The notes beneath the pieces are model-generated. The model searched no databases, was not told where the DNA came from, and worked only from the letters and a program-made list of their open reading frames with translations. Shown here in pieces: positions 21,959 to 24,213 of a DNA stretch of 24,213 nucleotides. The stretch covers positions 1 to 24,213 of the forward strand of contig JBKEDE010000074.1 of assembly GCA_047975265.1 (NCBI GenBank), read 5' to 3'. Made by a program: the position numbers and the translations under genes. Position 1 is the first letter of the stretch. Each line of letters starts with the position of its first letter. This DNA is from UJ101 sp047975265 (GTDB lineage Bacteria > Bacteroidota > Bacteroidia > Flavobacteriales > UJ101).

Positions 21959-22480
21959 ATGAAAAATAAATATTTTACCCTCACTTTGGGTGTAATGTAC
22001 TTATTATTTCTAAGTAGTTGCGTTTCTAATGATTCTTCAAAATTACCGGAAAAAGGTTTCTCTTATTATGATAAAGAAGAAAAGAAAATAGTATGTGAGT
22101 TACCTTTAGAACATCCTGTTTTTAATAATGATATTAGAAAAATTGAAGATATTTCCGATTATTATGTCTTTTTAGATATGACAACAAGTGATGGAAAAAA
22201 AATGAAAACCTCTCAACTGTTTTTTAGACCGAGAGCTTCCATAAAGGGATTGCCTCCAAATAAAGAAAGTACAGATAATAAATCTATGATTAGATTTAAA
22301 ATTGAAGATGTGTTCTTTAGTAGGAATAGAAAGAAAATCATAGTAATCATATCAAATCATGGTAAAGCTATAAAAGATATTGATATTGTATATATGTATT
22401 TTCATCTATTGGATGAAAAACAACATCCTATTCTTATGAGAAATACGGATACGATAAAAATATCGATACAAAATTTATAA
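21959..22480 (+). CDS. Hypothetical lipoprotein
   Basis: 173 residues from ATG 21959; an in-frame GTG at 21953 would add two residues. The signal peptide MKNKYFTLTLGVMYLLFLSSC carries a lipobox (LSSC, Cys21). The mature part begins VSNDSSKLPEKGFSYYDKEE and holds probable beta strands: YYVFLDMTTSDGKK, SQLFFRPRA, MIRFKIEDVFFS, KKIIVIISNHGK and IDIVYMYFHLLDE. A single beta-sandwich domain is likely (inference). Not recognised. It converges on the CvfB-like gene with 59 bases between stops and no clear terminator. It is a second orphan lipoprotein close to the one at 21155 but not obviously related in sequence. Confidence 0.65.
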   Translation: MKNKYFTLTLGVMYLLFLSSCVSNDSSKLPEKGFSYYDKEEKKIVCELPLEHPVFNNDIRKIEDISDYYVFLDMTTSDGKKMKTSQLFFRPRASIKGLPPNKESTDNKSMIRFKIEDVFFSRNRKKIIVIISNHGKAIKDIDIVYMYFHLLDEKQHPILMRNTDTIKISIQNL

Positions 22481-22539
22481 CAGCTACATCGGAATGGGTA
22501 ATGGTTTAGAAGTGTTGAAAACAAGAATAATAAAATAGC

Positions 22540-23373
22540 TTATAAATTTCGTAACTCGATTCCTTGTACTTTCAGATTGATTAATTGTTTTTTATAAAGT
22601 ACTCCAACGGCTTTTTTAAAACTTTTCTTACTCATATTTAATTGTTTTTTAATAATTTCAGGATTGCTTTTATCGTTTAGATTTAAAAATCCGTTAGCGT
22701 TTTTAAGAGTATCCAAAACTTTTTGAGAATGATATTCAATTCCTTGCATATCGATTGGGTACAGACGAAGATCTATTCTATGATCCTCTCGTATACGTTT
22801 AACATATCCTTCCATTTTTGTGCCGATTGTTAAAGTTTCATATACATCACTTTTAAACAACATCCCTTTATATTGGTTTTCAACAACAGCAGCATAACCC
22901 CATTGATTCTTTTCATAAATTAAAAAGGTTACTTCTTGATTTTCACTTAAATCAACAGAGTTTGAATCAAGAAATTTAAGAATTTTAGTGCTTCCGACTA
23001 AGCGTCCGGTTTTTTTATCTAAATACATATAAACCACACAACAATCATTTTCTTTTACTTTGTATTTCTGCTCTTTAAAAGGAACAAAAAGATCTTTTTC
23101 GATTCCCATATCAAAAAAAGCACCGTATTTAGTGATTTGTTTGACTTTCAAAACAGCAAAGGAATTTAAGGTTATTTTGGGTGTCAAGGTTGTTGATATA
23201 GCTCTTTCTTCATTATCCAAGTAAACAAAAACTTCAATCCAATCACCAACTTTAAAGTCTTTTTTTTCATATTTGGTCGGTAATAAAACTTCATCACCAT
23301 CTTTTCCAAGATATGACCCGAAAGAAACGGTTCTCAGAATTTCTAATGTATTTATTTTTCCTAATTCAATCAT
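22540..23373 (-). CDS. CvfB-like S1 RNA-binding protein
   Basis: 277 residues, close to the usual CvfB/YitL length. Repeated S1-type barrels are visible: residues 1-60 (FGSYLGKDGDEVLLP, GDWIEVFVYLDNEERAI), 65-130 (AVLKVKQITKYGAFFDMGIEKDLFVPF, DCCVVYMYLDKKTGRLVGS) and 145-205 (VTFLIYEKNQWGYAAVVENQYKG). A C-terminal winged-helix follows (NPEIIKKQLNMSKKSFKKAVGVLYKKQLI). Staphylococcal CvfB binds RNA and affects virulence gene expression; the Bacteroidota homologue is probably a cytoplasmic RNA-binding regulator. Its -7 box TACCTTTG ends only 4 bases before the ATG, suggesting a leaderless transcript. Divergent from the DUF6495 gene. Confidence 0.9.
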   Translation of the reverse strand: MIELGKINTLEILRTVSFGSYLGKDGDEVLLPTKYEKKDFKVGDWIEVFVYLDNEERAISTTLTPKITLNSFAVLKVKQITKYGAFFDMGIEKDLFVPFKEQKYKVKENDCCVVYMYLDKKTGRLVGSTKILKFLDSNSVDLSENQEVTFLIYEKNQWGYAAVVENQYKGMLFKSDVYETLTIGTKMEGYVKRIREDHRIDLRLYPIDMQGIEYHSQKVLDTLKNANGFLNLNDKSNPEIIKKQLNMSKKSFKKAVGVLYKKQLINLKVQGIELRNL

Positions 23374-23377
23374 AGAG

Positions 23378-23385
23378 CAAAGGTA
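23378..23385 (-). promoter_or_regulatory. -7 box of the CvfB-like gene
   Basis: Minus strand TACCTTTG, a perfect TAnnTTTG, with only CTCT between it and the ATG. No TTTG is seen at the -33 distance. Confidence 0.55.
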
Positions 23386-23466
23386 ATCAAAAGGATGAGT
23401 TGAGTTTATTTTTTAAATCTAAAAATTTTTAAACCAAAAAAAGAACGGAGTTCGTCAATAGATTTT

Positions 23467-23474
23467 TACTTTTG
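23467..23474 (+). promoter_or_regulatory. -7 box of the DUF6495 gene
   Basis: TACTTTTG, a perfect TAnnTTTG, with only TATT between it and the ATG at 23479. No TTTG is seen at the -33 distance. Confidence 0.55.
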
Positions 23475-23478
23475 TATT

Positions 23479-23946
23479 ATGAAATACCGAAGATTAGCAA
23501 AAGAACAATTAGAGGCATTGCATGAAGATTTTGCCAAATTTTTAGCTCTACAACAAATTGATGCCAAAGAATGGAAAGAGTTAAAAGAAAATCAACCGGA
23601 AGTAGCCGAACAAGAAATTGATGTTTTTAGCGATTTGGTTTGGGAAAAAATATTGAACAAAGTACACTATCTAGAGCATGTATCATCGAATGTACTCAAC
23701 TTGTTTAAATGTAATGAAACTCACATTGAGCGAATCGTCATCGAATCAGAAATTAAAGATTTTTCTTCTAAAGAAAATATTCAATGGATTTTAGATAATC
23801 TGCATGAAGATAAAATTCAAATTATGAAAGGTTCTAAAAATTATACAGAAGAACGCAATGTCGAACTTTTTGACTTGATTGAAAAAGGAGCAGATTTTTC
23901 CAAAGGAGAACTTTTCGAAGCATTAGTTATAGCTAACGATAAATAA
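23479..23946 (+). CDS. DUF6495 family protein
   Basis: 155 residues, no signal peptide, acidic and probably cytoplasmic. It opens KYRRLAKEQLEALHEDFAKF and continues FLALQQIDAKEWKELK, VDVFSD-like EIDVFSDLVWEKIL, VHYLEHVSSNVLNLFKC and GADFSKGELFEALV. I associate this layout with DUF6495, a family conserved in Flavobacteriia with no known function. It looks like helices plus a central strand region (HIERIVIES, IQIMKGS). Divergent from the CvfB-like gene across a 105-base gap, so the two may be co-regulated. A strong terminator follows. Confidence 0.78.
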   Translation: MKYRRLAKEQLEALHEDFAKFLALQQIDAKEWKELKENQPEVAEQEIDVFSDLVWEKILNKVHYLEHVSSNVLNLFKCNETHIERIVIESEIKDFSSKENIQWILDNLHEDKIQIMKGSKNYTEERNVELFDLIEKGADFSKGELFEALVIANDK

Positions 23947-23970
23947 AAAACCGCTCTGAGAATAGTCATG

Positions 23971-23998
23971 GTCGGAAGATTTTTCTTCCGACTTTTTT
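23971..23998 (+). terminator. Intrinsic terminator after the DUF6495 gene
   Basis: GTCGGAAGA (23971-23979) pairs perfectly with TCTTCCGAC (23984-23992), loop TTTT, followed by six T. Confidence 0.92.
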
Positions 23999-24030
23999 GT
24001 TATAAAAGCACGAGGAAAAATTGTTATAAA
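23997..24030 (+). repeat. 10-bp direct repeat near the likely IS left end
   Basis: TTGTTATAAA occurs at 23997-24006 and 24021-24030, each followed two bases later by an A-C-rich stretch (AGCACG, CACATG). It lies between the terminator and the transposase start and could be part of the insertion sequence's end, or chance in AT-rich DNA. The right end is outside the window. Confidence 0.35.
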
Positions 24031-24104
24031 CACATGAATATCAGTCGTTTAATTTGTTTTTGTGATTAATTTTTTGTATATTTTCAACTGATAATCAAAC
24101 AATT

Positions 24105-24213
24105 ATGTCAGTTTTTAAAGACCACAAAATATCTCTCAAACATGTTTTAGAGTTTATCCCTGAAGCACTTTTAAGCCATCTCTCTGCAACCACCAAAGTA
24201 GATTACTACAGCA
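24105..24213 (+). CDS. Transposase N-terminus, IS4-type (cut by window edge)
   Basis: 36 residues from ATG 24105, open at the right edge. KHVLEFIPEALLSHLSATTK then VDYYS resembles the N-terminus of IS4-type transposases of Bacteroidota (a segment like FIPxxLxxxLxxxTKVDYxxK). The catalytic DDE domain is out of view. It is preceded by a weak -7 box TATATTTT (24078-24085). If correct, the window's right edge lies inside an insertion sequence placed just after the DUF6495 terminator. Confidence 0.6.
   Translation, partial: MSVFKDHKISLKHVLEFIPEALLSHLSATTKVDYYS

Overview
The window looks like a piece of chromosome from a low-GC Gram-negative member of the Bacteroidota, most likely class Flavobacteriia. 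Signs of this are promoters of the TAnnTTTG type (for example 13978-13985, 14898-14905, 18956-18963 and the minus-strand box at 9224-9231), a DUF2723 protein, an S46 dipeptidyl peptidase, a DUF6495 protein, a DUF4468 protein, KdsA (so an LPS maker), and many secreted proteins whose mature chain begins with QVGIGT. The species cannot be named from the sequence alone.

Left part (1-8076) is an array of nine secreted paralogues with a shared N-terminal module and varied C-terminal domains. Three 'A-type' genes (1-746, cut by the window edge; 779-1669; 1689-2354) end at a clear terminator. Next comes a parDE toxin-antitoxin module (2775-3294), bracketed by a perfect 23-bp direct repeat. Then come two copies of a three-gene 'B' cassette, B1-B2-B3 (3655-5748) and B1'-B2'-B3' (5983-8076). 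Each gene of the second copy matches the gene of the same rank in the first, and B2' carries a frameshift. The B proteins share two cysteines in the C-terminal domain. This array is the best candidate here for an undescribed system: a three-subunit, duplicating and diverging set of surface or secreted proteins.

Middle part (8091-9254) holds a small secreted DUF4468 protein and a minus-strand tRNA operon (two identical tRNA-Gln(UUG), then tRNA-Met(CAU)) with promoter and terminator.

Right part (9341-24213) is mostly housekeeping and envelope genes. They are a large DUF2723 membrane protein overlapping rnhB; a small YgjV-like membrane protein; kdsA; hemN; an LtaS-like sulfatase-fold membrane enzyme overlapping a membrane-anchored Cys phosphatase; an S46 peptidase with the Arg that marks DPP11-type (Asp/Glu) specificity; two orphan lipoproteins separated by what looks like an eroded RelE-like toxin; a CvfB-like S1 RNA-binding protein divergent from a DUF6495 gene; and the start of an IS4-type transposase running off the right edge.

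All calls come from reading the sequence and remembered family motifs; no database search was run.
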